A DNA stretch of 64,000 nucleotides from Adhaeribacter arboris. Lineage in GTDB: Bacteria > Bacteroidota > Bacteroidia > Cytophagales > Hymenobacteraceae. The stretch is taken from NCBI RefSeq assembly GCF_003023845.1, contig NZ_PYFT01000001.1:2604001-2668000 (forward strand), read 5' to 3'. A program made the position numbers and the translations under genes. Below are positions 9,701 to 19,300 of this stretch, piece after piece. Numbering within the stretch: position 1 is the first letter of the stretch; each line of letters starts with the position of its first letter. The notes under the pieces are model-generated. The model was not told where the DNA came from. It did no database searches and saw nothing but the letters and a program-made list of their open reading frames with translations.

Positions 9701-11415
9701 GTGGTACCTCCTGGGCTACCGATCCGAGCGATGATAAATCTGAACTGGGGAAAGGTGAAAGCGATTTCTGGATTGTAAAACTAGAAGATAATACCGTCGA
9801 TAAGTCTGCCTGGAATATGCGATATGGGGGAGCAAGTTTTGACCAATTAACTTCGGTTATCCAGACTTCCGATGGGGGCTACCTATCCGGAGGCTATACT
9901 TATTCGGGAAGTAGCGGGGATAAAACCCAAGACACCCAGGGTAAGATCGATTACTGGATTGTAAAATCAGATAAGAAAGGCAGAAAACTTTGGGACAAAC
10001 GTTATGGAGGCACTTTCGATGATTTTCTCAACCGGGTTATTCAAACCCAAGATGGTGGGTATTTACTGGCGGGCACCTCGCGTTCAAATAAAAATGGGGA
10101 TAAAAGCGAGGTAAGCCGCGATGCCGGAAAAAACTATTTTAAAGAGGGTGATTTTTGGCTGGTAAAAGTAGATTCTTTAGGCAACAAGCAATGGGATAAA
10201 ACTCTGGGAGGAAGTGGTTTGGATGAATTAGAAAAAGTCATCCAGCTTTCTTCCGGTGAGTACGTGTTGGCCGGTTATAGCAATTCTCCGGTTAGTGGCG
10301 AAAAAAGCCAGGATACCCAGGGTGGGTCTGATTACTGGCTGGTGAAAGTAAGCGCCAAGGGCACAAAAATCTGGGACAAGCGCTTTGGTGGTACTTTGGA
10401 TGAAGTTTTAGGTAGCTTTACCCAAACCCAGGATGGTGGCTTTTTGCTGGGGGGCACTTCTTACTCGGGTAGAAATCGGGACAAATCAGAGATGAGTCGG
10501 GGTAAAAGTGATTATTGGATAGTTAGAACCGATAAGGATGGTAATAAGCTTTGGGATAAAACCTTCGGGGGTAGCGGCGAGGATTACCTTAGGTCTCTTG
10601 GCCGGAGTAATGGCGGTAATTTCTTTCTGGCCGGCACAAGTAGTTCACCTAAAAGTGGCGAGAAAAGCCAAGCAGGATACCTGGATGAAGTGGGTTATGC
10701 AACCTCAGATTATTGGTTAATTAAAATAGATGCTCAAGGCAATAAAGTTTGGGATAAAACTTTTGGCAGTAAACAAGGTGCTGGCCTGCAAGCCAGCACC
10801 CGCACCAATGATGGCGGATACGTACTAGCGGGTATTTCCTCTTCTGATAAGGGTGGCGATAAAACTGAAAATGGAAAAGGTAACCGGGATTACTGGGTCG
10901 TAAAGCTGGATGCCAATGGTATAGTACAATGGGACAAAACTATTGGGGGTACAGAGAGAGATGATTTACGCACCGTTTTCCAAACCAACGATGGGGGCTT
11001 ACTTTTAGGAGGAAGTTCTAATTCTCCGGTGAGCGGGGATAAAACTCAACCCAGCCGAGGCTTTTCGGATTACTGGCTGGTAAAACTCGCCCCGGAAACT
11101 TCTTCAATCGCAGCCACCCGGGAAGCTAGTATAATAGAAGAATCACTTGCTCTAATTAATCTCATTACGGCATACCCCAATCCTGTTCGGGAAAAAGTAA
11201 CCATAAAGTTTACTCTACCGCAAACTGAGGCAGCTACGGTAAAAATCTACGATAGCCAGGGGCAAGAAGTAACTACCTTGTTTCAGGGAGAAGCGAAAGC
11301 GAAGCAAACCTACCAGCTAAAATGGCAAGCCGGTAATAAACAGGCTGATCTGTATTTCCTGCAACTGCAAACCCCTACCCTGCGTCAACAGCAAAAACTA
11401 CTTCTAAGCAAATAA
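6745..11415 (+). CDS. P3: giant T9SS-sorted protein, three 7-blade propellers plus Ig-like domain
   Basis: 1556 residues from the ATG at 6745. I preferred it to an in-frame TTG at 6679 because the ATG begins a normal leader (M-K-Q-P-I-T-K, hydrophobic core, then T-F-A-Q-N) and leaves room for the promoter. Propeller 1 is at about 50-480, Ig-like domain 484-565, propeller 2 at 568-1015, propeller 3 at about 1021-1460, sorting domain from about 1475. Both first propellers use the 'QQTxDGGYILGG' blade type, as in P8, whereas most paralogs mix types. Its third propeller is almost the same as that of P1. In the sorting domain one blade-conserved Gly-Leu pair reads A-D-L-Y-F instead of A-G-L-Y-F, a small departure that may or may not matter. 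Confidence 0.9.
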   Translation: MKQPITKIYRLRWQCFKPIFYGCSWVGMYLLFTITLPTQTFAQNIQWDKTFGGNNNEYLSVVQQTKDGGFILGGTSKSGINGDKTQNNRGESDFWIVKLNADGSKAWDKTFGGIANDQLSAVQQTADGGFILGGNSTSGKSGDKSQAEKGLGDFWIVKLDSDGNKTWDKTIGGTGYDALSTLKQTSDGGYILGCSSSSDKSGDKSENNKGTVSAAGNPTSDFWIVKLKSDGTKEWDKTFGGSGEDGLQSLQQTQEGGYILGGISYSDKSGDKTEANRGCLPDYCHGDYWVVKIDNTGNKQWDKTFGGVLDDKLTSLQQTTDKGYILGGYSESFADGDKTEGNKSRIPAWDYWIVKLGANGVKIWDKTFGGEYDDLLTNLQPTQDGGYILGGYSYSKISGDKSEANEGDRYSPDYWILKINSTGTKIWDKTFGGKEYDELFSLQQSQDGGYILGGHSSSGISGSKTEATRGGTDFWVIKLSEKATQTITFAPISDKTILDAPFPITAKASSGLPVTFRIQPNLAKVKGDILTPTGIGKVTVIAFQAGNASYAPAEAKQIFTIKPTTLLTKQWDKTIGGNNNDVLVSFKPTSDGGYILGGYSTSTDNGDKTEATRDTSQFSLFQGDYWIVKLKYDGSEEWDKTFGGNNQDLLHSIQQTQDGGYILGGTSFSGQSGDKSEPNKGPLNSFGEPTSDFWLLKLNAAGNKVWDKTIGGASADQLFSLELTKDGGYILGGTSYSGLSGDKSEAAKGMNDFSTPTSDYWVVKINSKGIKEWDKTIGTSLDDEFRKIQQTREGGYILGGYTLAGKSGDKTEPNKGHRNYSDYWIIKLNATGGKIWDKTIGSRGGDELTTLQQTQDGGYIVGGLSGSQVSGDKTERTKGAGDYWVVKLKADGSKEWDKTIGSSNADQLTSLHQTQDGGYILGGYSLSGISGDKSEPKRGNTYNFSDYWVVKLKADGTKTWDKTFGSIHDEQLAEVYQTQDGNFILGGTSWATDPSDDKSELGKGESDFWIVKLEDNTVDKSAWNMRYGGASFDQLTSVIQTSDGGYLSGGYTYSGSSGDKTQDTQGKIDYWIVKSDKKGRKLWDKRYGGTFDDFLNRVIQTQDGGYLLAGTSRSNKNGDKSEVSRDAGKNYFKEGDFWLVKVDSLGNKQWDKTLGGSGLDELEKVIQLSSGEYVLAGYSNSPVSGEKSQDTQGGSDYWLVKVSAKGTKIWDKRFGGTLDEVLGSFTQTQDGGFLLGGTSYSGRNRDKSEMSRGKSDYWIVRTDKDGNKLWDKTFGGSGEDYLRSLGRSNGGNFFLAGTSSSPKSGEKSQAGYLDEVGYATSDYWLIKIDAQGNKVWDKTFGSKQGAGLQASTRTNDGGYVLAGISSSDKGGDKTENGKGNRDYWVVKLDANGIVQWDKTIGGTERDDLRTVFQTNDGGLLLGGSSNSPVSGDKTQPSRGFSDYWLVKLAPETSSIAATREASIIEESLALINLITAYPNPVREKVTIKFTLPQTEAATVKIYDSQGQEVTTLFQGEAKAKQTYQLKWQAGNKQADLYFLQLQTPTLRQQQKLLLSK

Positions 11416-11433
11416 TTCAATAGCTAAATCAAT

Positions 11434-11468
11434 AAGCCGGATAGATGTTATTTCTATCCGGCTTTTTT
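11434..11468 (+). terminator. Rho-independent terminator after P3
   Basis: A perfect 12-bp stem (AAGCCGGATAGA / TCTATCCGGCTT), loop TGTTATT, and a run of six T. It is a sister of the terminator after P2. Confidence 0.92.
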
Positions 11469-11576
11469 ACAAAATCAAATGTTATTTTTTAAGTAGGATT
11501 TCCTCTCAAGTTCCTCCCTCCTGCTAATTTTTAGTGCCATCCATTTAACAAAAAAATAAACCTAAATCATCAAATA

Positions 11577-11623
11577 TACCCAATATTAGGTATTGTAGGC
11601 AGGTTCCATAACTCTTACCTTTA
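11577..11623 (+). promoter_or_regulatory. P4 promoter with 16-bp near-palindrome
   Basis: TACCCAATATTAGGTA (11577-11592) has one mismatch from a perfect palindrome. TTG follows at 11593-11595, then after a 20-bp spacer TACCTTTA at 11616-11623. The ATG of P4 lies 83 bp further on. Spacing is identical to that before P3, P8 and P9. Confidence 0.75.
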
Positions 11624-11706
11624 GCTGATTTAAAGCGTACGAGTAAGGCTTACTTTCTTGCCTTTAAATTCTATTTCAAAATTTTAAATCTACTTACTTT
11701 TTAGAA

Positions 11707-14700
11707 ATGCAAAAACAATTTACTCGCTTTCACCAATGGTGCGGAATGCGCCCTAGTCGTGTTAATTTTTATGGTTGCTGGGTAAGCATGTTCTTGGCTT
11801 TAAGTATAGCGCTGCCTATCACAACTTTTGCACAAAATAAACTCTGGGACAAAACTCTTGGTGGCGATAAAGATGAAAGACTCAATGTCATGATCGCCAC
11901 TCCGGATGGCGGGTACCTGCTCGGTGGTTACTCTACTTCCGATAAAAATGGCGATAAGAGCGAACCTAACCGAGGAATCGCAAGCGAAAATGGTTCATAT
12001 TCTTCCGATTACTGGGTGGTAAAGATTAACGCTGCTGGTCAAAAAGTTTGGGATAAAACCTATGGCGGAAACCACTCCGATAATCTTACAGCTTTAATAG
12101 CTACCCCGGATGGCGGCTACCTGCTTGGCGGTGTTTCCGATTCAGATAGCGGTGGCGATAAAAGCCAAGGAAAAAAGGATACTAATTTCTCCGACCTTAT
12201 TGGCGACTATTGGATAATAAAAGTAGATAGCAATGGCAAAAAAATCTGGGACAGAACCTTCGGTGGAAATAAGTTGGATGAGCTAACCGCATTGGCAACT
12301 ACTCCAGATGGCGGGTATTTAGTAGGTGGCAACTCCTATTCCGGCAAATCCGGGGATAAAAGTTCCATTGCTCCAGGCTCCTGGTTACTCAAGATCGACT
12401 CGGCGGGAAAAAAGGTTTGGGATATGAATTACAGTTATTTATTCAACGTCCGGCAGATCAAAAATTTACCAAACGGAGGCTATGTATTAGGCGGATCAGG
12501 ATCTTCGTCTGAAGGTAAAACCGGCTACACCGTAGGTAAGATCAATGCCGCAGGAAATACTCTTTGGAATAAAACGTATGGGGGTGATTTACCCAATAAT
12601 TTGTATTCCCTGCTGCTTACCGCAGATGGCGGTTATATACTGGGCGGCTATTCTGAGTCGGGTAAAAGCGGGGATAAGACTAGTACTTACGTGGGTTATT
12701 GGGTAGTAAAGTTAAACGCTAATGGCGAAAAAGTCTGGGATAAAAGCTATGGCGGTAGCTATCAAGATAATTTTCGCGATATGGTAGCCGCACCGGATGG
12801 CGGTTATTTACTAGGTGGCACTTCCATAAGGGGCAAAGGAGGCGACAAAACGGAAGATAAAAGAGGTTATTGGGTAGTAAAGATTAATGAAAAAGGCACC
12901 AAACTCTGGGAAAAAACTTTTGGCGGTTTAACTTCCTATTTTTACCTGACTTCTTTAGTAGCTACCACCGATACTAATTTCTTGTTGGGCGGTTATTCCA
13001 ATTCAGGTATAAACGGTGATAAAAGCGAACCTAATAATGGCGAGGCCAACTATGATAATAATGACTACTGGATCGTTAAAGTATCCGATACGAATAAAAA
13101 ATCCCAAACCATTACTTTTGCTAAGCAGCCTTTAACTAAAACCCTCGGCGATGCTCCTTTTACCTTATCGGCGCAGGCAAGTTCCGGGTTACCGGTAAAT
13201 TTTAGCCTCGTTTCCGGTCCGGCTACCCTTAATAACAACACCCTTACGCTTACCGGTACCGGTTTAGTAATCGTAAAAGCTTCCCAATCGGGTAATGCTA
13301 CCTACAGTGCCGCGCCGGCCGCAACGCAAACCATTATTGTCGATAGTTCTTCGCCGGTTACTAAACTTTGGGATAAAACGTACGGCGGCATTTACAACGA
13401 CCGGCTCACAGATCTATTAGCCACCCCGGATGGAGGGCATTTAATTGAAGGTGTTTCCCGTCTCAATTTGAGTTTAGAACCGGGCTTTTCCATAATAAAA
13501 ATTAATAAAGATGGGAAGCCGGAGTGGCGCAAAGACTTAGGAGGTGACTCGGATACCCGGCTTTTTAAAGGAATAACTACTAATGATGGGGGGTATTTGT
13601 TTGGGGGCTCCACTCATTTACAATCCCTTGACGATGATAGTTATGAGTTCCTGGTTGTAAAAACAACCAGTGATGGTACCAAAGTGTGGGAAAAGCGGTT
13701 TCATGGGCCGGGTATTCTGGCGGATTTAATTGCCACGCCGGACGGTGGTTATTTGCTCGGCGGCAAAACCAACGAATATGAAGGAAAAGATAAAAGCGAG
13801 AAGAGCCGGGGAAAAACGGACTACTGGGTAGTAAAAATAGATGCCATGGGCAATAAACTCTGGGATAAAACTTTAGGAGGTACTGAGAGTGAGGAGCTGG
13901 CATCGCTAATAGTCGCACCGGACGGCGGTTACCTGATAGGCGGTTCTTCTTATTCAGGACAAGGGGGCGATAAAAGCGAAGCAGGAACCATAGATGAATC
14001 CGGTAACCCAACTGCCGATTATTGGGTGGTTAAGATCGACACGCAAGGTAAAAAGCTGTGGGATAAAACCTTCCGCGGAAATAAAGATGATAACCTCCGG
14101 GCGCTGGCAATAGCCGCTGAGGGAGGCTATTTACTCGCTGGCACCTCTTTGTCGGGTAAAGGCCATGATAAGAGTGAGCCGCAAAAAAGCGGTTGCACCG
14201 ATTTAGGATATGGCGAATGCGCGGATTATTGGGTAATAAGGATAAATAACCAAGGCGCGAAGCTTTGGGATAAAACTTTGGGTACGGGAAGCAGGGAAGA
14301 CCTCGCGCGCGTATTAGCCACTTCGGATGGGGGCTACCTATTAGCAGGAAGTTCTTTTGCGAACATAAATAACGACAAAAGCCAATTTAAACGGGGTGGC
14401 TCCGACTACTGGGTTTTAAAAATTAATAGTTCGGGTGCGAAAGTGTGGGATAAAACCTATGGGGGAAGTGGATACGAAAATTTATCTGGTCTGGTAACTA
14501 CTACGGATGGTAATTATTTACTGGGTGGTACTTCTATATCCGAAACAAATGGCGACAAGGAGGCTCCTAGATTAGACAAACACCCTAGCCAGGTAGGGGA
14601 TTTCTGGCTGGTGAAAATAAAAGACGAATCTACCCAAACCAATTCTGCCTGGAACCTGCGCTATGGGGGTACGGGTAACGAAGGCTTTACTAGCATCATC

Positions 14701-16218
14701 AAAACTTCGGATGGCGGTTACTTATCGGGTGGCTATACCAACTCGGGTATCAGTGGCGATAAAACACAAAGCAGTCAGGGCAAAAACGACTACTGGATCG
14801 TAAAAACCGATGCGAAAGGTAAAAAACTCTGGGATAAACGCTATGGTGGTTCCGGGGATGATTACTTAAACCGTATTATTCAAACGCAGGATGGTGGTTA
14901 TTTACTGGCTGGCTCGTCGCTTTCGGGTATTAGTGGCGACAAGAGCCAGGCTAGCCGCGGCAACCGGGATTTCTGGATTATCAAAATAAGCAGTACCGGC
15001 GTAAAACAATGGGATAAACGCTACGGCGGCAGCGGTTACGACGAACTTAAAAAAGTAATTCAACTTTCCAGCGGGGAGTATATTTTAGCCGGTTACAGCA
15101 ACTCTCCGGCCAGCGGCGATAAAAGCCAGGGTAGCCAAGGGGGCAACGATTACTGGTTAGTAAAAATAAGTAATACCGGCACCAAGATTTGGGACAAACG
15201 CTACGGGGGCAGCTTAAACGAAACCCTCACCGGTATTGTGCAAACTTCGGATAACGGCTTTTTACTGGGAGGCAGCTCTTTATCGGGTAAGAATGGGAAC
15301 AAGAGTGAAGTAAGCCGCGGCAACAGTGATTTCTGGCTGGTTCGAATAGATAAAAATGGAGATAAACTGTGGGATAAAACCTACGGCGGCAGCGGCGAAG
15401 ACGAAGCTTACTCACTCGGAAATGCAGGTAGCAATTTCTTTATTTCCGGCCAGAGCGATTCCCCGGCCGGAGCCGACAAAACCCGGGACAGCCAGGGAGT
15501 CATTGATTTTTGGTTTATCAAGGTAACCGGTTCTGGCGAGAAAGTGTGGGACAAGCGTTTTGGTGGTTCGGGAGCCGATGAACTGCGGGCCAGCATTCAG
15601 ACCAGCGATGGCGGCTATATTTTAGCGGGTAAATCTTACTCCAATAAGAGCGGCAACAAACGACAAGACAGCCAAGGCTCCAGTGATTACTGGATCGTGA
15701 AAACGGATGCCGACGGTATGTACCAGTGGAGCAAAACGTTTGGGGGCAGCGGGGCCGAAGAACTACGAGCGGTGATCCAGACGAGTGATAATGGTTTGCT
15801 CTTAGCCGGTAAGTCAGATTCTGGGGTGAGCGGCGACCGTACCCAGCCCAGTCAGGGAGGTTTCGATTATTGGTTGGTGAAAGTAGATCCGGAAACCATG
15901 CCGATAGTGGCCGAAAGAGAAGTCTTGGCAACAGAAAAATCCGTAGCTCTATTCGAAAAAATGCTCTTACAGGCTTACCCTAATCCGGCGAAAGAACAAG
16001 TTACCGTCAAGTTTAGCTTACCCTTAACCCAAAAAGCCACCGTGAAAATCTACGACAGCCAGGGCCGGGAAGTAAGCACTTTGTTTCAAGGCGAAGTCCA
16101 AGCGAACCAGCTGTACCAGGTACAATGGCCAGCGACCAACCACCAGGCCGGGCTGTATTTTTTACAATTGCAAACCCCTACCCTGCGCCAACAGCAAAAA
16201 TTATTGTTAACAAAGTAA
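11707..16218 (+). CDS. P4: giant T9SS-sorted protein, three 7-blade propellers plus Ig-like domain
   Basis: 1503 residues. The leader (F-Y-G-C-W-V-S-M, ending T-T-F-A-Q-N) is closest to that of P3. Ig-like domain at about 468-550, propeller 2 at 553-975, propeller 3 at 980-1410, sorting domain from about 1422. It is the only full-length paralog whose first two propellers both use the 'ATPDGGYLLGG' blade type. Blade 4 of propeller 1 has lost the S-G-D-K loop and the D-Y-W triad (it reads T-V-G-K-I), and blades 1-3 of propeller 2 are divergent. Propeller 3 aligns blade by blade with the other paralogs. Cell-surface delivery is inferred from the sorting domain. Confidence 0.9.
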   Translation: MQKQFTRFHQWCGMRPSRVNFYGCWVSMFLALSIALPITTFAQNKLWDKTLGGDKDERLNVMIATPDGGYLLGGYSTSDKNGDKSEPNRGIASENGSYSSDYWVVKINAAGQKVWDKTYGGNHSDNLTALIATPDGGYLLGGVSDSDSGGDKSQGKKDTNFSDLIGDYWIIKVDSNGKKIWDRTFGGNKLDELTALATTPDGGYLVGGNSYSGKSGDKSSIAPGSWLLKIDSAGKKVWDMNYSYLFNVRQIKNLPNGGYVLGGSGSSSEGKTGYTVGKINAAGNTLWNKTYGGDLPNNLYSLLLTADGGYILGGYSESGKSGDKTSTYVGYWVVKLNANGEKVWDKSYGGSYQDNFRDMVAAPDGGYLLGGTSIRGKGGDKTEDKRGYWVVKINEKGTKLWEKTFGGLTSYFYLTSLVATTDTNFLLGGYSNSGINGDKSEPNNGEANYDNNDYWIVKVSDTNKKSQTITFAKQPLTKTLGDAPFTLSAQASSGLPVNFSLVSGPATLNNNTLTLTGTGLVIVKASQSGNATYSAAPAATQTIIVDSSSPVTKLWDKTYGGIYNDRLTDLLATPDGGHLIEGVSRLNLSLEPGFSIIKINKDGKPEWRKDLGGDSDTRLFKGITTNDGGYLFGGSTHLQSLDDDSYEFLVVKTTSDGTKVWEKRFHGPGILADLIATPDGGYLLGGKTNEYEGKDKSEKSRGKTDYWVVKIDAMGNKLWDKTLGGTESEELASLIVAPDGGYLIGGSSYSGQGGDKSEAGTIDESGNPTADYWVVKIDTQGKKLWDKTFRGNKDDNLRALAIAAEGGYLLAGTSLSGKGHDKSEPQKSGCTDLGYGECADYWVIRINNQGAKLWDKTLGTGSREDLARVLATSDGGYLLAGSSFANINNDKSQFKRGGSDYWVLKINSSGAKVWDKTYGGSGYENLSGLVTTTDGNYLLGGTSISETNGDKEAPRLDKHPSQVGDFWLVKIKDESTQTNSAWNLRYGGTGNEGFTSIIKTSDGGYLSGGYTNSGISGDKTQSSQGKNDYWIVKTDAKGKKLWDKRYGGSGDDYLNRIIQTQDGGYLLAGSSLSGISGDKSQASRGNRDFWIIKISSTGVKQWDKRYGGSGYDELKKVIQLSSGEYILAGYSNSPASGDKSQGSQGGNDYWLVKISNTGTKIWDKRYGGSLNETLTGIVQTSDNGFLLGGSSLSGKNGNKSEVSRGNSDFWLVRIDKNGDKLWDKTYGGSGEDEAYSLGNAGSNFFISGQSDSPAGADKTRDSQGVIDFWFIKVTGSGEKVWDKRFGGSGADELRASIQTSDGGYILAGKSYSNKSGNKRQDSQGSSDYWIVKTDADGMYQWSKTFGGSGAEELRAVIQTSDNGLLLAGKSDSGVSGDRTQPSQGGFDYWLVKVDPETMPIVAEREVLATEKSVALFEKMLLQAYPNPAKEQVTVKFSLPLTQKATVKIYDSQGREVSTLFQGEVQANQLYQVQWPATNHQAGLYFLQLQTPTLRQQQKLLLTK

Positions 16219-16230
16219 TGCTTCTAACTA

Positions 16231-16260
16231 AAGCCCCGGGAATTGTTGTTCCGGGGCTTT
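16231..16260 (+). terminator. Hairpin after P4, possible leaky terminator
   Basis: A perfect 9-bp stem, AAGCCCCGG / CCGGGGCTT, with an 11-nt loop. Only TTT follows before GG, so the T tract is poor. P5 begins 45 bp later without the array palindrome. This hairpin may therefore attenuate read-through into P5-P7 and not stop it fully. Confidence 0.7.
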
Positions 16261-16304
16261 GGCTATTATAAATCATCTACTATCCACTTAGTTTTTATCT
16301 TCCT

Positions 16305-19300
16305 ATGAAAATATTTTTAAACAACTTCTCCTTGCTTTTTCTAACAAGCACAAAGACTTACTGGCGACAACGTTTTATCCTTTTAATTTTTTTAACTTTC
16401 CCATTTATTTCTTCAGCCCAAAACATTAAATGGGATAAAACTATTGGGGGTAGTTTAAAAGAAACTCTAAGGATAACCCTGCCAACTTCCGATGGAGGCT
16501 TTATTTTAGGAGGAAGTTCAAACACGCGCAAAAACGGCGATAAATCGCAAATTAACCGAGGGCCGGCCAACACCTTTGATATTTGGTTAGTAAAGTTAAA
16601 TGCCAATGGCTCCATTGCCTGGGACAGAACCTTGGGCGGTAATGACCACGAAAGCCCACTTTCCCTCCTGCAAACCAAAGATGGTGGTTACCTGGTATTA
16701 GGTTTCTCGGGTTCTGGCATTTCGGGTGACAAAACCCAGGAAGGAGAAAGATGGCTGGTAAAATTAAATCCCGATGGTACCATTGCCTGGGACAAAGCTT
16801 ATCCGGATGGTTTATGGAAAATATTGCAGCAGACCAGCGATGGCGGGTATATTCTGAGTGGACGAACCCTTATAGCTCCTACCTATCAAGATGAAGAAGT
16901 ATGGCTGGTAAAATTAAATGCCTCTGGAACTCAGGAGTGGAAAAAAAACATATTTGAGAGAACCCATAAAATGGATTCGTTTGGCAATACCTCCTGGCTG
17001 CAACCTACCCCCGGGGGAGGCTACCTTATTGGGGGATATAATGAACCCAATAATGGCCGAAAATTTCCGAGGGAATACTGGTTGGTAAAGCTGGATGCAA
17101 ACCTTACTAAAATTTGGGATAAACCGATAAAGTTAGAAAAAGCTGGTTTTCTTAGTTACCTCCAACTTACTCAAGATGGAGGGTATGTTTTAGGCGGGTC
17201 ATCCGGTGAAGGAACCTACGAGTATAAAAATGAAGCTGGCCAAGGGGGCAACGATTACTGGATTATAAAATTTGGAGCTAATGGTAACCAGGAATGGAAT
17301 AAAACGCTTGGGGGTAGCGGCAACGATGATTTAAATTCCATTTATCAGACAAAAGACGGCGGTTATTTAGTAGGCGGCAACTCTAGTTCTAATGGCAGTG
17401 GGGATAGGACACAAAATAGTCAAGGGGCATTTGATTACTGGATCACAAAACTGAATGATAAAGGTCAGAAAACCTGGGACCTTACCTTAGGCGGCAATAG
17501 CCCCGATTATTTAACTTCCGTGCTTCAATCCCAGGATGGTGGCTATTTTGTTAGTGGTTATTCGATTTCGGGGAAATCCGGCAATAAAACAGAAGCCAGT
17601 AAAGGCGGCTATGATTACTGGGTAGTAAAGCTGGATAATACAGAGCGGCAAAAACAAACCATAACCTTTGAACCCGTACCGGCCATTAATTTTGGAACCC
17701 AAAAAACAATTTCTTTAAAAGCTACGGCTAGTTCCGGTTTACCGGTTTCCTTTCAAATAATATCGGGACCAGCCACCGTGAAAGGCAATAAACTTATCCT
17801 TACCGGCGGTAGCGGTACAGTTACCGTAGATGCCGTTCAGCCCGGTAACGAAAACTACTTACCCGCTTCTAATGTTGCTATCCGCTTTGTGGTAAACGTA
17901 CCACCTATCACCCGGCTCTGGGATAAAACCTATGGGGGCATTCGTACTGAGTATCCCAACCAAGGTGGAGAATGCGATAAAATATTTGGCTCCTCGTCTT
18001 TGGCCGCCATGGTTGTTACTCCCGATGGCGGGTACTTGCTGGGAGGCACTTCCGATTCCAAAAAAGGCAATGATAAAAGTGCCGACCATCGGGGCACTAT
18101 TTCACCGGAACAATGCTTTACCGACCAGCAACCCATCGCCGATTACTGGATCGTAAAAACCGATGCGAACGGTAATCGTTTGTGGGATAAAACTTATGGC
18201 GGCAACGACCGGGAGGAATTGAGCACTTTAATAGCTACCCCCGATGGCGGCTACTTGCTAGGTGGCTCGTCCCGCTCCGATGGAAATGGCACTAAAAGTG
18301 AAGCCAACCGGGGTAAGTTTGGCACCGACTATTGGATAGTAAAAACGGATGCTAACGGAAATAAGCTTTGGGATAAAACTTTTGGCGGCGATAACTGGGA
18401 TGATCTTACTTCCCTAGTAGCCACTCCGGATGGCGGCTATTTACTGGGCGGTTCGGCCAATTCCGGTAAGACCGGCGACAAAACCCAAGGCGGCGAAGGT
18501 GCTTCTGAATACTGGGTAATCAAGATAGATGTTAATGGTAATAAAATTTGGGATAAAGCTTTTGATAGGCCAGGGTATGATTGGAGCTATTTACAAACTA
18601 TGCTTGCTACCACCACAGGAGGCTATTTATTGGGGGGATTTTCCGATACAGGAAATGCCCCGGATTATTGGGTAGTGGAAATAGATGCAAGTGGTAAGAA
18701 GATTTGGGACAAAAAATTTGGCGGCACTGGCTACGATTATCTTACCTCTTTGGCAATTACCCCCGATGGCGGTTATCTTTTAGGTGGTCATTCTAATTCG
18801 GATAAAAGCGGTGATAAAACGGAGCCTAAAAAAGACAACACGGAAAGTGGCGGGTACAGTGATTATTGGATTATTAAAATAGACTCCAAGGGTAATAAAC
18901 TTTGGGATAAAACTTTAGGGGGTAAACAGGGGGAGATATTGAGCAGTTTGGTTGCTACTCCGGATGGTGGTTATTTATTAGGAGGCTATTCCAGTTCTAA
19001 TATTAGTGGTGATAAAAGCGAAATGAACCGAGGCAATGTTAACGGCGGGGAAGATTACTGGGTAGTAAAAATTGACCAAACGGGCAAAAAGCTTTGGGAT
19101 CGTACTTTGGGAGGAAATTTTTATGATGACCAACTAAGTTCCTTATTAGTTACTCCTGATGGCAGCTATCTACTGGGTGGTACTTCTGGCTCCGGTATCA
19201 GTGGGGATAAAAGCGAGCCTCTTAAAGGCGTAAGGGATATTTGGATGGTAAAAATCAAAGAAGAAAGTGCTCCGGAAGCATTAGCCTGGGATAGGCGCTA

